This document shows, in pieces, positions 51,829 through 60,517 of a stretch of DNA of 64,000 nt (its first letter is position 1; each line of letters starts with the position of its first letter). The position numbers and the translations under genes are program-made. The stretch is taken from NCBI RefSeq assembly GCF_004217135.1, contig NZ_SHKK01000001.1, positions 1,984,001 to 2,048,000 of the forward strand. Direction: 5' to 3'. Below the pieces are notes generated by a model, which searched no databases, was not told the origin of the DNA, and saw only the letters and a list, made by a program, of their open reading frames with translations. The DNA comes from Micromonospora violae (GTDB taxonomy: Bacteria; Actinomycetota; Actinomycetes; Mycobacteriales; Micromonosporaceae).

Positions 51829-52302
51829 GTGTCAGAGCCGTTCGAGCCGCGTACCGACCCCGATGTCGACCTGGGCGTCCCCGCCGACCGCCGCGAGCTG
51901 ACCGCGCGCCCCGCGACGATCCTCGCCACGATCTCGGCCGGCGGGGTGCTCGGCGCGCTGGCCCGGGCCGGTCTGCAACACGCCGTTCCGCACGCGCCGA
52001 CCGGCTTCCCGTGGGCGACGTTCACCGTCAACACGTCCGGTTGCCTGCTGATCGGCGTGCTGATGGCGGTGCTCGGGCACCTCGGCGGTGGGCACCCGCT
52101 GGCCCGCCCGTTCCTCGGGGTCGGGGTGCTCGGCGGGTTCACCACCTTCTCCACCTACGCGGTCGACGTCCAGCAGGCGATCGTCGCGGGCGTGCCGGGC
52201 ACCGCGCTGGCGTACCTCGCCGCGACGCTGCTCGGCGCGCTCGTCGCGGTCGGGTTGGGCGACGCGGTCACCGCCGGGCTGCTGCGCAGGGCGGCCCGGT
52301 GA
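51829..52302 (+). CDS. crcB1: CrcB/Fluc fluoride channel subunit A
   Basis: A 157-residue four-helix CrcB/Fluc protein exporting fluoride. The family features GFPWATFTVNTSGCLLIG (pore Asn) and GFTTFSTYAVD (Phe box and Na+-site region) are present. A ~25-residue acidic N-terminal extension precedes helix 1. The GTG start at 51829 follows GGGAGG. Its stop overlaps the start of the second CrcB gene (GTGA), so the two make the antiparallel heterodimer common in actinobacteria and firmicutes. No fluoride riboswitch could be recognised in the 157-base leader. Confidence 0.95.
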   Translation: MSEPFEPRTDPDVDLGVPADRRELTARPATILATISAGGVLGALARAGLQHAVPHAPTGFPWATFTVNTSGCLLIGVLMAVLGHLGGGHPLARPFLGVGVLGGFTTFSTYAVDVQQAIVAGVPGTALAYLAATLLGALVAVGLGDAVTAGLLRRAAR

Positions 52303-52661
52303 CCGTCCTGCTCATCGCCCTGGGCGCGGCCGTCGGCGCGCCGTTGCGTTACCTGACCGACCGGGCCGTGCAGTCCCGGCACCGTTCGGCGTTCCCCTGG
52401 GGCACCCTGCTGGTCAACGTGGTCGGGTCGCTGCTGCTCGGCGCGCTGGCCGGGTGGCCGGCCAGCGCGGCGGTCAGCGCATTGCTCGGCACCGGGTTCT
52501 GCGGCGCGCTGACCACGTACTCCACGTTCAGCTACGAGACGCTGCGGCTGACCAGGGGCGGTCACCGGCTCCTGGCGCTGGCCAACGTGCTCGGCAGCGT
52601 GGCCGCCGGGCTCGCCGCGGCCACCGCCGGCTACGCCCTGGCAGGTGCCCTGACCGGCTGA
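52299..52661 (+). CDS. crcB2: CrcB/Fluc fluoride channel subunit B
   Basis: A 120-residue Fluc partner: GAPLRYLTDRAV (helix 1 end), FPWGTLLVNVVGSLLLG and GFCGALTTYSTFSYETLRL match the family, followed by the fourth helix. Start GTG 52299 overlaps the crcB1 stop. With the preceding subunit it should form the dual-topology dimer that lets F- leave the cell. The sequence is closer to a minimal Fluc than crcB1, which has the longer N-terminus. Confidence 0.95.
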   Translation: MTVLLIALGAAVGAPLRYLTDRAVQSRHRSAFPWGTLLVNVVGSLLLGALAGWPASAAVSALLGTGFCGALTTYSTFSYETLRLTRGGHRLLALANVLGSVAAGLAAATAGYALAGALTG

Positions 52662-52682
52662 TCCGAGACGTCGACCAGCAAC

Positions 52683-52719
52683 ACACCGAGGGTATATACG
52701 CGAGGTATACCCTCGGTGT
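52683..52719. promoter_or_regulatory. Perfect 14+14 bp palindrome before padR
   Basis: Arms ACACCGAGGGTATA (52683-52696) and their exact complement (52706-52719) surround TACGCGAGG. It ends 11 bases before the padR start and contains GTATA/TATAC elements likely overlapping the -10 region. A symmetric site of this size at an autoregulated PadR gene strongly suggests its operator. Confidence 0.8.
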
Positions 52720-52730
52720 AGTCTGCTGGC

Positions 52731-53255
52731 ATGAGCGTGCCACTGACCCTTCTCGGCCTCCTCGAACGAGAGCCCAGCCACGGATACGACCTGAAGCGCG
52801 ACTACGACGCCTTCTTCGGCCGGGGCAAGCCACTGCCCTTCGGCCAGGTCTACTCCACCCTCAGCCGACTGGCCCGCGACGGCAAGGTGGTGATCAGCGA
52901 CGTCGCCCCGGGCGCCGGGCCCGACCGCAAGCGCTACATCATCACCGACGTCGGCGCGACCGAGGTCGAGCAGTGGCTGACCCAGCCGGTCGACCCGGAA
53001 CCACACCTGCAGACGGTGCTCTTCGCCAAGGTCGTGCTCGCGCTGATGCTGGACCGGCCGGCCGGCGAATACCTCGACACCCAGCGCAGCGCACACCTGC
53101 GCCGGATGCGTGAGCTGACCGAGATCAAACGCGCCGGCAACCTGGTCGACGCGCTGCTCGCCGACCACGGCCTCTACCACCTGGAGGCGGACCTGCGATG
53201 GATCGAGATGACCAACGCCCGCCTGGACGCCCTACGGAAAGAGGTGCGGTCGTGA
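52731..53255 (+). CDS. PadR-family regulator
   Basis: A 174-residue PadR repressor: N-terminal winged helix LTLLGLLEREPSHGYDLKRDYDAFF...FGQVYSTLSRLARDGKV with the wing GPDRKRYIITDVG, then a C-terminal Vir_act_alpha_C-like helical region (EYLDTQRSAHLRRMRELTEIKRAG...YHLEADLRWIEMTNARLDAL). It heads the operon with the ABC/FtsX genes and overlaps the ATPase gene (GTGA), so repressor and transporter are co-expressed. The palindrome just upstream implies autorepression relieved by a transported or toxic compound. Confidence 0.95.
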   Translation: MSVPLTLLGLLEREPSHGYDLKRDYDAFFGRGKPLPFGQVYSTLSRLARDGKVVISDVAPGAGPDRKRYIITDVGATEVEQWLTQPVDPEPHLQTVLFAKVVLALMLDRPAGEYLDTQRSAHLRRMRELTEIKRAGNLVDALLADHGLYHLEADLRWIEMTNARLDALRKEVRS

Positions 53256-53932
53256 GCATCATGATCGAAGCGCGCGAGGTGACCTTCTCCTTCGGCCAGA
53301 CCCCCGCCCTGCGCGGCGCCAGCGTCGCCGTGGAGGCGGGCGAGATCGTCGCCATCATGGGCCCCAGCGGCTCCGGCAAATCCACCCTGTTGCACTGCCT
53401 GGCCGGCATCCTGGTGCCCGACTCCGGCGAGATCCTCCTCGACGGAGCGAAGGTCCACGCCATGGCCGAGACCGAGCGCAGCAGCCTGCGCCGGGACCGG
53501 TTCGGTTTCGTGTTCCAGTTCGGTCAGCTCGTCCCCGAGCTCACCGCGGTGGAGAACGTCGCACTGCCGTTGCTGCTCAGCGGCGTACACCGGTCGCAGG
53601 CGCTGCCGAAGGCGCGCGCCTGGTTCGCGCGCCTCGGCCTGGACGGCCTGGAGCAGCGCCGGTCGGGTGAGCTCTCCGGTGGGCAGGCGCAACGCGTCGC
53701 CCTGGCCCGTGGCCTGGTCGCCGAGCCGCAGGTGCTCTTCGCCGACGAGCCGACCGGCGCGCTCGACTCACTCACCGGTGAGCAGGTGATGGACCTGCTG
53801 GTCAGCGCCGCCCGCGAGCAGGGCACCACGGTCATCCTGGTCACCCACGAGGCCAGGATCGCGGCGTACGCCGACCGTGAGGTCATGGTCCGCGACGGGC
53901 GCGTCAACGCGCCGGACCGGATCGCCTCATGA
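53252..53932 (+). CDS. ABC transporter ATPase, MacB/LolD type
   Basis: A 226-residue ABC ATPase. Walker A GPSGSGKST (about residues 37-45), Q-loop FVFQFGQLVPELT, signature LSGGQAQRVALARGL, Walker B VLFADEPTGALDS and the H-loop THEARI are all present. It starts at GTG 53252, overlapping padR, and its stop overlaps the FtsX-like gene (ATGA). LolD/MacB-type systems act in extruding peptides, antibiotics or lipids rather than importing. The drug or peptide is not identifiable. Confidence 0.96.
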   Translation: MSIMIEAREVTFSFGQTPALRGASVAVEAGEIVAIMGPSGSGKSTLLHCLAGILVPDSGEILLDGAKVHAMAETERSSLRRDRFGFVFQFGQLVPELTAVENVALPLLLSGVHRSQALPKARAWFARLGLDGLEQRRSGELSGGQAQRVALARGLVAEPQVLFADEPTGALDSLTGEQVMDLLVSAAREQGTTVILVTHEARIAAYADREVMVRDGRVNAPDRIAS

Positions 53933-56085
53933 TCCGTTTCGGGCTCCGCCTCGCTGTGGCGGGCGGCCGTGAGGCGCTCACCCGCCTGATCGTCATCGCC
54001 GCCGCCGTCGCGGTCGGCAGCGGTCTGCTGCTGACCACCCTCGCCGGGGTCAACGCGGTCAACGCTCAACTCACCCGGTACGCGTCGCTGTATCCCCAGG
54101 CCTCGACGGCCGGTCACACCGACCCCCTGTGGTGGTCGACGCGCGACGACTACTTCCGTGGCGAGCAGATCATCCGCATCGACGTCGCCGCCACCGGCGC
54201 GACCTCGCCCACCCCGGTCGGCATCCCCAGCACCCCGGGTCCCGGGGAGTACTACGCCTCGCCCGCGTTCCGCGACCTGCTGGCCGCCCACCCGGCCGAC
54301 CAGCTGCGCGACCGCTACCCGGGACGTGACCTCGGCACCGTCGGCCCGGCCGGGCTGACCTCGCCGGACACCCTGCTCGTCATCGCCGGCGGCACCCCCG
54401 ACCAGGTCGCCACACTGCCCAACGCGCGGCAGATCACCAGCATCGGGAACACCCGCGCGCTGCCCGAGACCACGATGAACCTCATCCTGGGTGTGGTCGC
54501 CGGTGGGCTGTTGTTCCCGGTGCTGATCTTCATCGGCACCGCCACCCGGCTCAGCGCCGCCCGCCGCGAGCAGCGTTTCGCCGCGATGCGCCTGGTTGGC
54601 GCAACACCTCGGCAGATCTCGACGGTCGCCGCCGTGGAGGCGGCCGCCGCCGCCGTCGCCGGCACCGCCGTCGGCTTCGCCCTCTTCTACGCCTTCCGCG
54701 ACCCGCTCGCGGGCATCCCGTTCACCGGCATGCCGTTCTTCCCCAGCGACATGTCCCTGGGCGTGCTGGACGTCCTGCTGGTGGCGCTCGGCGTCCCGGC
54801 CGGCGCGGCGCTGGCGGCCCAGGTCTCGCTGCGCCGGGTACGGATCTCCCCGCTGGGCGTCACCCGGCGGGTCACCCCCCGCGCCCCGCGCGCGTATCGG
54901 CTGATCCCCATGGTGCTCGGCGTCGCCGTGCTGGTCTTCGCCATCGGCTTCCGGCCCGCCACGTCCGACGGCCAGGCGGCGGTGTTCCTACCCGGGCTGC
55001 TGCTGATCATGGTCGGCCTGGTCTTCGCCGGCCCCTGGTTGACGATGGTCGGCGCCCGGATCATGGCCCGGTACGCCAACCGCCCGGCTGCGCTCATCGC
55101 CGCCCGACGCCTGGCCGACAACCCGAAAGCCGGCTTCCGGGCGATCAGCGGCATCATGCTCGCGCTCTTCGTGACGAGCGTCGCCGTCGGCGTGATCACC
55201 ACGATCGTGGCGAACCGGGGCCCGGCACCGGTCGGCTCGACCGACGCGGGCACGGTCACCACCGTCTTCGACGAGAAGACGCCGACGGTGCCGGACACCC
55301 TCTTCGCCGACCTGCGGGCGATTCCCGGCGTGCGGTCCGCGACCGCCATCCGCGAGAACCCGACCATGATGGACGGCGGCGAGGTCGGGGTGATCGCGTG
55401 CACCGACCTTCCCAGCACGTACGGCCGGTGCGCCGACGGCGCGAACGTCATCGAGGTGCCGTTGGGCCTCAGCCACTGGCGGGAGTCGGCGTCGTCCGCG
55501 ACGGTCTGGCCCGCCGCGTCGCTGACGCTCGACGAGTTCCAGCGGCTCCCGGTGACGTCGATCGTCGTCGGCACGGACGGCTCCGCCACCGCCATCGAGC
55601 GCACCCGCACCGTGTTGGAGATCGCCTTCCCGACCTTCTGGGTGGGGCCGAACGTGCCCGGCGACTTCGAGTCGGACTTCGCCGACACGCTGCGCGGCTG
55701 GGAGCAACTGGCCAACGTCGTCATCGTGGCCAGTCTCGCGCTCGGCGGGTGCAGCCTCGCGGTCAGCGTCATCGGCGGCCTCACCGAACGCCGACGCCCG
55801 TTCAGTCTGCTGCGCCTCAGTGGCGCGCCGGTGCGGGTGCTGCGTCGGGTGGTGGCCCTGGAGAGTGCCGTACCGATGCTCGCCGTCGCCGCCGTCGCCA
55901 TCGGAATGGGTCTGCTCGCCGCGCACCTGTTCCTGCGGGCGCAGATGGACTACACCCTCGTCGCGCCGCAGCCGCGCTTCTACGTGATCGTCGTCGTCGG
56001 GTTGGCCGCCTGCCTCGGCGTCATCGCCTCCACCCTGCCACTGCTGGAACGCATCACCGGGCCGGAGACCGCCCGCAGCGAGTAG
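53929..56085 (+). CDS. FtsX-like ABC permease
   Basis: A 718-residue permease with two FtsX domains. A first helix (LIVIAAAVAVGSGLLLTTLAG) precedes a ~150-residue outside loop, then three helices around AARREQRFAAMRLVGATPRQISTVAAVEAAAA, more central helices, a second outside domain (about 430-590), and a final bundle with LTERRRPFSLLRLSGAPVRVLRRVVALESAVPML. The ERRRxFxLLRLxGxxxRxxxR coupling-helix pattern is typical. It forms the membrane part of the PadR-controlled exporter and is followed by a terminator. Confidence 0.93.
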   Translation: MIRFGLRLAVAGGREALTRLIVIAAAVAVGSGLLLTTLAGVNAVNAQLTRYASLYPQASTAGHTDPLWWSTRDDYFRGEQIIRIDVAATGATSPTPVGIPSTPGPGEYYASPAFRDLLAAHPADQLRDRYPGRDLGTVGPAGLTSPDTLLVIAGGTPDQVATLPNARQITSIGNTRALPETTMNLILGVVAGGLLFPVLIFIGTATRLSAARREQRFAAMRLVGATPRQISTVAAVEAAAAAVAGTAVGFALFYAFRDPLAGIPFTGMPFFPSDMSLGVLDVLLVALGVPAGAALAAQVSLRRVRISPLGVTRRVTPRAPRAYRLIPMVLGVAVLVFAIGFRPATSDGQAAVFLPGLLLIMVGLVFAGPWLTMVGARIMARYANRPAALIAARRLADNPKAGFRAISGIMLALFVTSVAVGVITTIVANRGPAPVGSTDAGTVTTVFDEKTPTVPDTLFADLRAIPGVRSATAIRENPTMMDGGEVGVIACTDLPSTYGRCADGANVIEVPLGLSHWRESASSATVWPAASLTLDEFQRLPVTSIVVGTDGSATAIERTRTVLEIAFPTFWVGPNVPGDFESDFADTLRGWEQLANVVIVASLALGGCSLAVSVIGGLTERRRPFSLLRLSGAPVRVLRRVVALESAVPMLAVAAVAIGMGLLAAHLFLRAQMDYTLVAPQPRFYVIVVVGLAACLGVIASTLPLLERITGPETARSE

Positions 56086-56100
56086 TCGTCGGAGAGTCGG

Positions 56101-56129
56101 GGTGCCCGGGCGGCAGACGCCCGGGCACC
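56101..56129 (+). terminator. Terminator of the padR-ABC operon
   Basis: A perfect 12-bp stem (GGTGCCCGGGCG and complement) with GCAGA loop, 15 bases after the permease stop. Confidence 0.85.
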
Positions 56130-56251
56130 ACACTGTGACGTCGCGCGCTGCCTGCGCCGGCCTGTCCGGGAGGACGGTGCCCGACGGTGTGCTGACCTAG
56201 GATCGGCAAACCAGACCAGTGATCCGCAATCAATGTCGGAGTTCGATCACC

Positions 56252-56968
56252 ATGGCCGTCCCGCAGTTCCAGCATCTGGCCGGCCGTGTCTGGGTCTGCC
56301 CGGGCGATCCCGACCCCGAGGCGGTCCAGGCCGGCGTCGCCGTCGTGGCCGACGAGCGCGGCAGTGTGCTGATCGACGCCGGGCAGAGCCCCACGCACGC
56401 CCGCGAGATCCAGGCCGCGCTCACGGCGGCCGGGCTGCCGCAGCCGCGCTGGCTCGTCTACACCCACCACCACTGGGACCATGTCTGGGGAGCGTGCGCC
56501 TGGCCCGGGGTGGAGATCGTCGGACATGAGACGGCAGTGCCGCTGCTGCGCACGGAGGCCGCCCGGCCGTGGAGCCACCACTACCTGGACGAGCAGGTAC
56601 GCGCCAATCCCCGCCTCGGCCCGAGCTTCCGGGCGCGCGCACGCGCGATGGACTCCTGGGCGGACTTCGCCGTCCTGCCGCCAACCCGGACCTTCGCCGA
56701 CGTCGACGAGTTGCCGGTGGGCGTCGGGCTGCGGCACGTCGGAGGCGGGCACGCCCCGGACTCGACAATCGTGCTGGTGCCGGACTCGGGCGTCATGCTG
56801 CTGGGCGACTGCTATTACCCGCCGCCGGCACACCTGCGCCGACCCGACGACGGCCTCGACCTGGTCCTGGTCCGCCGACTGCTCCAGGACGACTACCTGT
56901 GGTACGTCTCCAGCCACGCCGAGCCGATGACGGCTGAGCAGGCCCGGTCAGCCGTCGAGACCACCTGA
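56252..56968 (+). CDS. Metallo-beta-lactamase-fold hydrolase
   Basis: A 238-residue MBL-fold protein. The metal motif is YTHHHWDHVWG (HxHxDH) near residue 75, with the later ligands probably in GGGHAPDSTIVLVPDSGVMLLGDCYY and the final His in VSSHAEP. The N-terminal strand pair (HLAGRVWVCPGDPDPEAVQAGVAVVADE) resembles glyoxalase-II/lactonase-like members. The ATG at 56252 begins the conserved part; longer upstream frames lack it. The substrate is unknown. It is isolated from its neighbours. Confidence 0.88.
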   Translation: MAVPQFQHLAGRVWVCPGDPDPEAVQAGVAVVADERGSVLIDAGQSPTHAREIQAALTAAGLPQPRWLVYTHHHWDHVWGACAWPGVEIVGHETAVPLLRTEAARPWSHHYLDEQVRANPRLGPSFRARARAMDSWADFAVLPPTRTFADVDELPVGVGLRHVGGGHAPDSTIVLVPDSGVMLLGDCYYPPPAHLRRPDDGLDLVLVRRLLQDDYLWYVSSHAEPMTAEQARSAVETT

Positions 56969-56979
56969 ACGAACGAGCC

Positions 56980-57315
56980 TCAGCGGGCGTGGCGTTCCGG
57001 GTGGGCCCGGCTCCAGGTCCGCATCCGCTCGGGGTAGCCGGTGCGTGCCGCCTCGTACAGCGGCACCGCGTGCTTGCGGGCGATGGCCCCCGCCGCACGG
57101 GGCGTTCCGGTACGACGACGGATCCACTCGCCGTCGTGGGCAATCGCCACCACCGTGGTGTCCGTCGCGGTCGTCTCCGGTTCCAGGTAGAACTCCACGC
57201 CCCGCCGGGTGGCCACGAACGCCTCCAGCGCCGCGAGGTCGTCGCGGGTCGCCTCCCGGTCCAGCTTGGTCGGGGTCGCCTCGGCACCCCGTGCTCGGCG
57301 GTTGAACCAGCTCAT
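56980..57315 (-). CDS. Conserved hypothetical actinobacterial protein
   Basis: A 111-residue soluble protein. It begins MSWFNRR, has an alpha-helical part TRDDLAALEAFVATRRGVEFYLEPET, a beta segment TTVVAIAHDGEWIRRRTG, and a helical end AGAIARKHAVPLYEAARTGYPERMRTW. A similar short protein is widespread in actinobacteria and is sometimes annotated as oxidoreductase-like, without proof. ATG 57315 has a purine-rich ribosome site. It is convergent with the MBL gene, 11 bases apart. Confidence 0.78.
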   Translation of the reverse strand: MSWFNRRARGAEATPTKLDREATRDDLAALEAFVATRRGVEFYLEPETTATDTTVVAIAHDGEWIRRRTGTPRAAGAIARKHAVPLYEAARTGYPERMRTWSRAHPERHAR

Positions 57316-57443
57316 GCCCCGCCCCTCTCCTCGACGTCCCTCCAGTGCAGCACCGATTCCTGGCAATACGCTGCACGCCGGATGGGAGAGCGCTGACCGG
57401 CGTCGCGAAAACCGGGTGGAACCCGTGGCGGGTGGGCGGTGTC

Positions 57444-58025
57444 ATGAGTGTGATCCGAACGGAGGTCCCCCTGGACGACGACGCGCTCGTCACCCGCGCC
57501 CGGGCCGGTGACCTGGAGGCGTACAACCTCCTGGTCGCCCGACACACCGCGTCCGCGTACCGGACGGCGGTGCTGCTCGGTGCCGGCTCGGACTCCGAGG
57601 ACGTCATCCAGGAGGCGTTCGTGAAGGCGTACCGAAAGTTGTCCCGGTACCGGGGTGAGGCGTCCTTCCGGTCGTGGCTGCTCGCGATCGTCGCCAACGA
57701 GACCCGCAACCTGCACCGCTCCCGGGGCCGGCGCGACGGGCTCGTCCTGCGCGCGGCGGCAGCGGACCCGACCTCCGAGATCGCCGAGGACGACGCGGTC
57801 GGCGCGGTCCTCGCCGGGGAGCGCCGGGCGTCGCTGGTGCAGGCACTGCGACAACTGCCGGTACGCGACCGCGAGGTGATCGTGTGTCGGTACTTCCTCG
57901 ATCTCAGCGAGGAGGAGACGGTGTCGGCTCTGGGCTGGCCCCGGGGCACGGTGAAGTCGCGCACGTCCCGGGCGCTGGCGAAACTTCGTGGCTTGCTCGA
58001 CGGTGCGGAGGTCCGGCATGGGTGA
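57444..58025 (+). CDS. ECF-type RNA polymerase sigma factor
   Basis: A 193-residue ECF sigma-70 factor. Region 2 is LEAYNLLVARHTASAYRTAVLLGAGSDSEDVIQEAFVKAYRKLSRYRGEASFRSWLLAIVANETRNLHR, with the DVIQEAFVKAYRKL core of region 2.2, and region 4 is LRQLPVRDREVIVCRYFLDLSEEETVSALGWPRGTVKSRTSRALAKLR. ATG 57444 starts close to the helix; upstream in-frame ATGs are less likely. Its stop overlaps the next gene by 8 bases, so it is co-translated with the membrane partner. Confidence 0.94.
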   Translation: MSVIRTEVPLDDDALVTRARAGDLEAYNLLVARHTASAYRTAVLLGAGSDSEDVIQEAFVKAYRKLSRYRGEASFRSWLLAIVANETRNLHRSRGRRDGLVLRAAAADPTSEIAEDDAVGAVLAGERRASLVQALRQLPVRDREVIVCRYFLDLSEEETVSALGWPRGTVKSRTSRALAKLRGLLDGAEVRHG

Positions 58026-58737
58026 CCTCGAAAGGGAACTGCGGGATCTCTCGGCCTGGTTGGACACCCCCGATCCGCCCGATGTGACGGCCCGCGTCCG
58101 CGTACGGCTCAGCACGCCCGCGCCCCGACGGTGGCGGTGGCGTTCGCTCGCCGCGGCGGCGCTCGTCGCCCTGCTGGTGGCGGTGTTGCCGTCGACACGA
58201 GCCGCGATCGCCGAGGTCGTCACGGGGCTGCTGCGCTTCGCCGGCGTCAGCATCGCCACCTCGCCGGCCCCGGTGCCGCCCGTCGGCGCCGCGTCGCCGT
58301 TGCCCGGTCAGCGGGCCGTCGCCCTGGACGAGGCGCAACGGGCGGTACGGTTTCCGATCCGCCTGCCGGCGAAGCTGGGCCCACCCGAGCGGGTGCTGGT
58401 CGCCGACCCGGACGCCACCGGCAGGTACCGGGTGGCGACGCTGCTCTACGACGGGGGTGCGCTGCGCGTCGACGCGTTCGACGGTCACCTCAACCTGGCC
58501 TTTCACAAGGAGGTCACCCCGCCGGGCGCGGACTGGGTCCAGGTCAACGGCGACTTCGCCGTCTGGGTCGACGGCCCGCACGTGCTGTCCTACGTGGACC
58601 GGGCGGGCGGGATCCGGCGGGAGACCGCCCGACTGGCCGCCGCCACCCTGATCTGGCAGGACGACGAGGTGAGCTACCGGCTGGAGGGCCACCTCGCCAG
58701 GGCCGAGGCGATCGAGATCGCCCGCTCGCTGCGCTAA
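58018..58737 (+). CDS. Membrane partner of the ECF sigma factor (anti-sigma-like)
   Basis: A 239-residue protein beginning MGDLERELRDLSAWLDTPDPPDVTARVRVRL, followed by one transmembrane helix (about residues 42-62, WRWRSLAAAALVALLVAVLPS), then an outside domain with beta-rich sequence (LPAKLGPPERVLVADPDATGRYRVATLLYDGGALRVDAFDG...). No HxxxCxxC zinc anti-sigma motif is present. Position and overlap with the sigma gene suggest an anti-sigma factor of a non-zinc type. The outside domain resembles DUF4367-like sensor domains. Confidence 0.8.
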   Translation: MGDLERELRDLSAWLDTPDPPDVTARVRVRLSTPAPRRWRWRSLAAAALVALLVAVLPSTRAAIAEVVTGLLRFAGVSIATSPAPVPPVGAASPLPGQRAVALDEAQRAVRFPIRLPAKLGPPERVLVADPDATGRYRVATLLYDGGALRVDAFDGHLNLAFHKEVTPPGADWVQVNGDFAVWVDGPHVLSYVDRAGGIRRETARLAAATLIWQDDEVSYRLEGHLARAEAIEIARSLR

Positions 58738-58804
58738 GGGGGAACCTGCCGGCCATGGCCGGTGTCCTGAAGATACGACGGCCGGTGTATCGGAAGGGGT
58801 GGAG

Positions 58805-59320
58805 ATGGGTTCACGGGGCAGAATGCTGCTGGTGTCATCGGTGGTCCTGCTGGCGGGGTGCACGAGCACGGCCAGCGGCGGGACGGCCGCACCGGCCGCC
58901 ACCACAGCCACCACCACGGCGAGCACCCCGGCCCCCTGCGCGGCACGGGTGGAGACCGGGTCCCTACCCGACTGGGCGCGTACCGGGTTCTCTGGCGACG
59001 CGAGGGTCCCGCACGTCTTCAGCGCGAACGGAGACATCGTGGCGGTGCTGTTCGCCCATCCCCTGCGCCAGGTTCGCGAGGACGGGTCGAACAACAAGAT
59101 CCTCTGGGTGGCCCGTGCCGACACCACCTCACCCGACCCGACCGCGCCGGCGACCCTGGTGATCACCGCCCGGCTGGACGGCACCGACACCCGGGTGATC
59201 CGGGAGGTCGCCGGCGGCCCCGGCCCGTCGATCATCGATCTGCCCCAGGCCGGTTGCTGGCGCCTCGACCTGAGCTGGTCCGGGCACACCGACACGATCG
59301 ACCTGGTCTACGCCCCCTGA
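58805..59320 (+). CDS. Putative lipoprotein, unknown function
   Basis: A 171-residue exported protein with a short signal sequence MGSRGRMLLVSSVVLLAGC and lipobox LLAGC (lipidation at Cys19). A Thr/Ala/Pro linker and a beta-rich domain follow with two more cysteines (APCAARV and GCWRLDLSW), likely a disulfide. ATG 58805 has GGAAGGGG five bases upstream. It is 67 bases after the anti-sigma gene and may belong to the same regulon or sense the same envelope signal. No domain name is known to me. Confidence 0.8.
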   Translation: MGSRGRMLLVSSVVLLAGCTSTASGGTAAPAATTATTTASTPAPCAARVETGSLPDWARTGFSGDARVPHVFSANGDIVAVLFAHPLRQVREDGSNNKILWVARADTTSPDPTAPATLVITARLDGTDTRVIREVAGGPGPSIIDLPQAGCWRLDLSWSGHTDTIDLVYAP

Positions 59321-59384
59321 CCTGACCCGGCCTCAGCGATGGTCCTGGCCCATCCCCGCCGTCACCGCCGCTTAGGGTGTGGTC

Positions 59385-60455
59385 GTGCCGATCACCTTTC
59401 AGCTCCCTGCGAATCGATCCACAGCGGTGACGTTCGCGGTCTCGCCGTTGCTGGAGTTGGCCTGGGCATGGCATGTGCTGGTCGGCACCGAGCATCACCC
59501 CGAGCGTGCAGAGTGGGCGGAGCGGGTCCTCGGTGAGTTGCCGGACGACCTGGCCGCAGAGTTGAACGCATGGTCGTTCGCGGTGCGAGCCGTCCGTGCG
59601 ACGGTGTTCGCGGATCCGACGCTGCCGCCGACCCTCGACTGGGTTCAGGCGGTGGCGGCACTCCGGAGGATGCCTCCCCGGCAGTTCGCCGCCGCGATGC
59701 TTCGGCCGCTGCTGCGGGTGGGCGGTCGATCCGCCGACGTGGCCGATCATCGCGTGGGTGCCGAGCTGATGGCGCTGTCGCGGGCGCGGGGAGCTGGGGC
59801 GACACGGGCGGTGCGCCTGCTCCTGGAGAGGCCCGCCGCGGCGCAGGCCGCCGTGATCGACATTCTGGACGGCTGCTGGTCGGCCTTCTTCGCGGCTGAG
59901 TGGAGCCAGATCGAGCCCGCGCTGGGTGGTGAGGTGCGGGCACGATCGCGCCTGGGTGCAGGCGGCGACCTCCGCGCCGTGCTGTCTGGCCTGTCTCCTG
60001 CGGTGGCCATCGGTGAGGACGGCCGCGTCACCGTCGACAAGGTGCAGAGCAAGTCGTTGGCGGTGTCCGAACGCGGGCTGGTGCTGGTCCCCACAGTGTT
60101 CGGCGCCCCACATGTGTACGTCGCCGACGAGGCGAACCGACCGGTGGTGGTGCACTACCCGTTCCCGCCGCCGGAGCGTGCGGCCGATCGGCGACTGACG
60201 CTGCGGCGGCTCGACGTGCTCGCTCATCCAGCGCGCCTGGAGGTGTGCCGCGCGATAGCTGTCGAACCCAGGTCAGCGCGGGAGATCGCCCGGCTCTGGC
60301 GCCTCGACGAGACCGCGGTGACCAAGCACCTCTCCACCCTGCGCGTCGCCGGACTGGTTCGCGCGGAGCGGGCCGGGCGCTTCGTCCGGTACTCCCTGGA
60401 GGCGTCCGCCATCCAGACGATTGGAGCCGATCTGCTCGACGTGCTCCGTCGCTGA
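59385..60455 (+). CDS. ArsR-family regulator with large N-terminal domain
   Basis: A 356-residue protein. The last ~80 residues are an ArsR winged helix (RRLDVLAHPARLEVCRAIAVEPRSAREIARLWRLDETAVTKHLSTLRVAGLVRAERAGRFVRYSLEA). The first ~260 residues form an alpha/beta domain (about DUF5937-like in my recollection) beginning TFQLPANRSTAVTFAVSPLLELAWAWHVLVGTEHHP. GTG 59385 is preferred because AGGG lies seven bases upstream; GTG 59379 is an alternative. No metal-binding cysteines typical of ArsR/SmtB metalloregulators were seen, so the signal is unknown. Confidence 0.85.
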   Translation: MPITFQLPANRSTAVTFAVSPLLELAWAWHVLVGTEHHPERAEWAERVLGELPDDLAAELNAWSFAVRAVRATVFADPTLPPTLDWVQAVAALRRMPPRQFAAAMLRPLLRVGGRSADVADHRVGAELMALSRARGAGATRAVRLLLERPAAAQAAVIDILDGCWSAFFAAEWSQIEPALGGEVRARSRLGAGGDLRAVLSGLSPAVAIGEDGRVTVDKVQSKSLAVSERGLVLVPTVFGAPHVYVADEANRPVVVHYPFPPPERAADRRLTLRRLDVLAHPARLEVCRAIAVEPRSAREIARLWRLDETAVTKHLSTLRVAGLVRAERAGRFVRYSLEASAIQTIGADLLDVLRR

Positions 60456-60517
60456 TTCCCTGCCAAAGATTGGCAGGCATTGGTTGCCGGCCAGCGGTGC
60501 CCCCTACCGTGGCGGCC

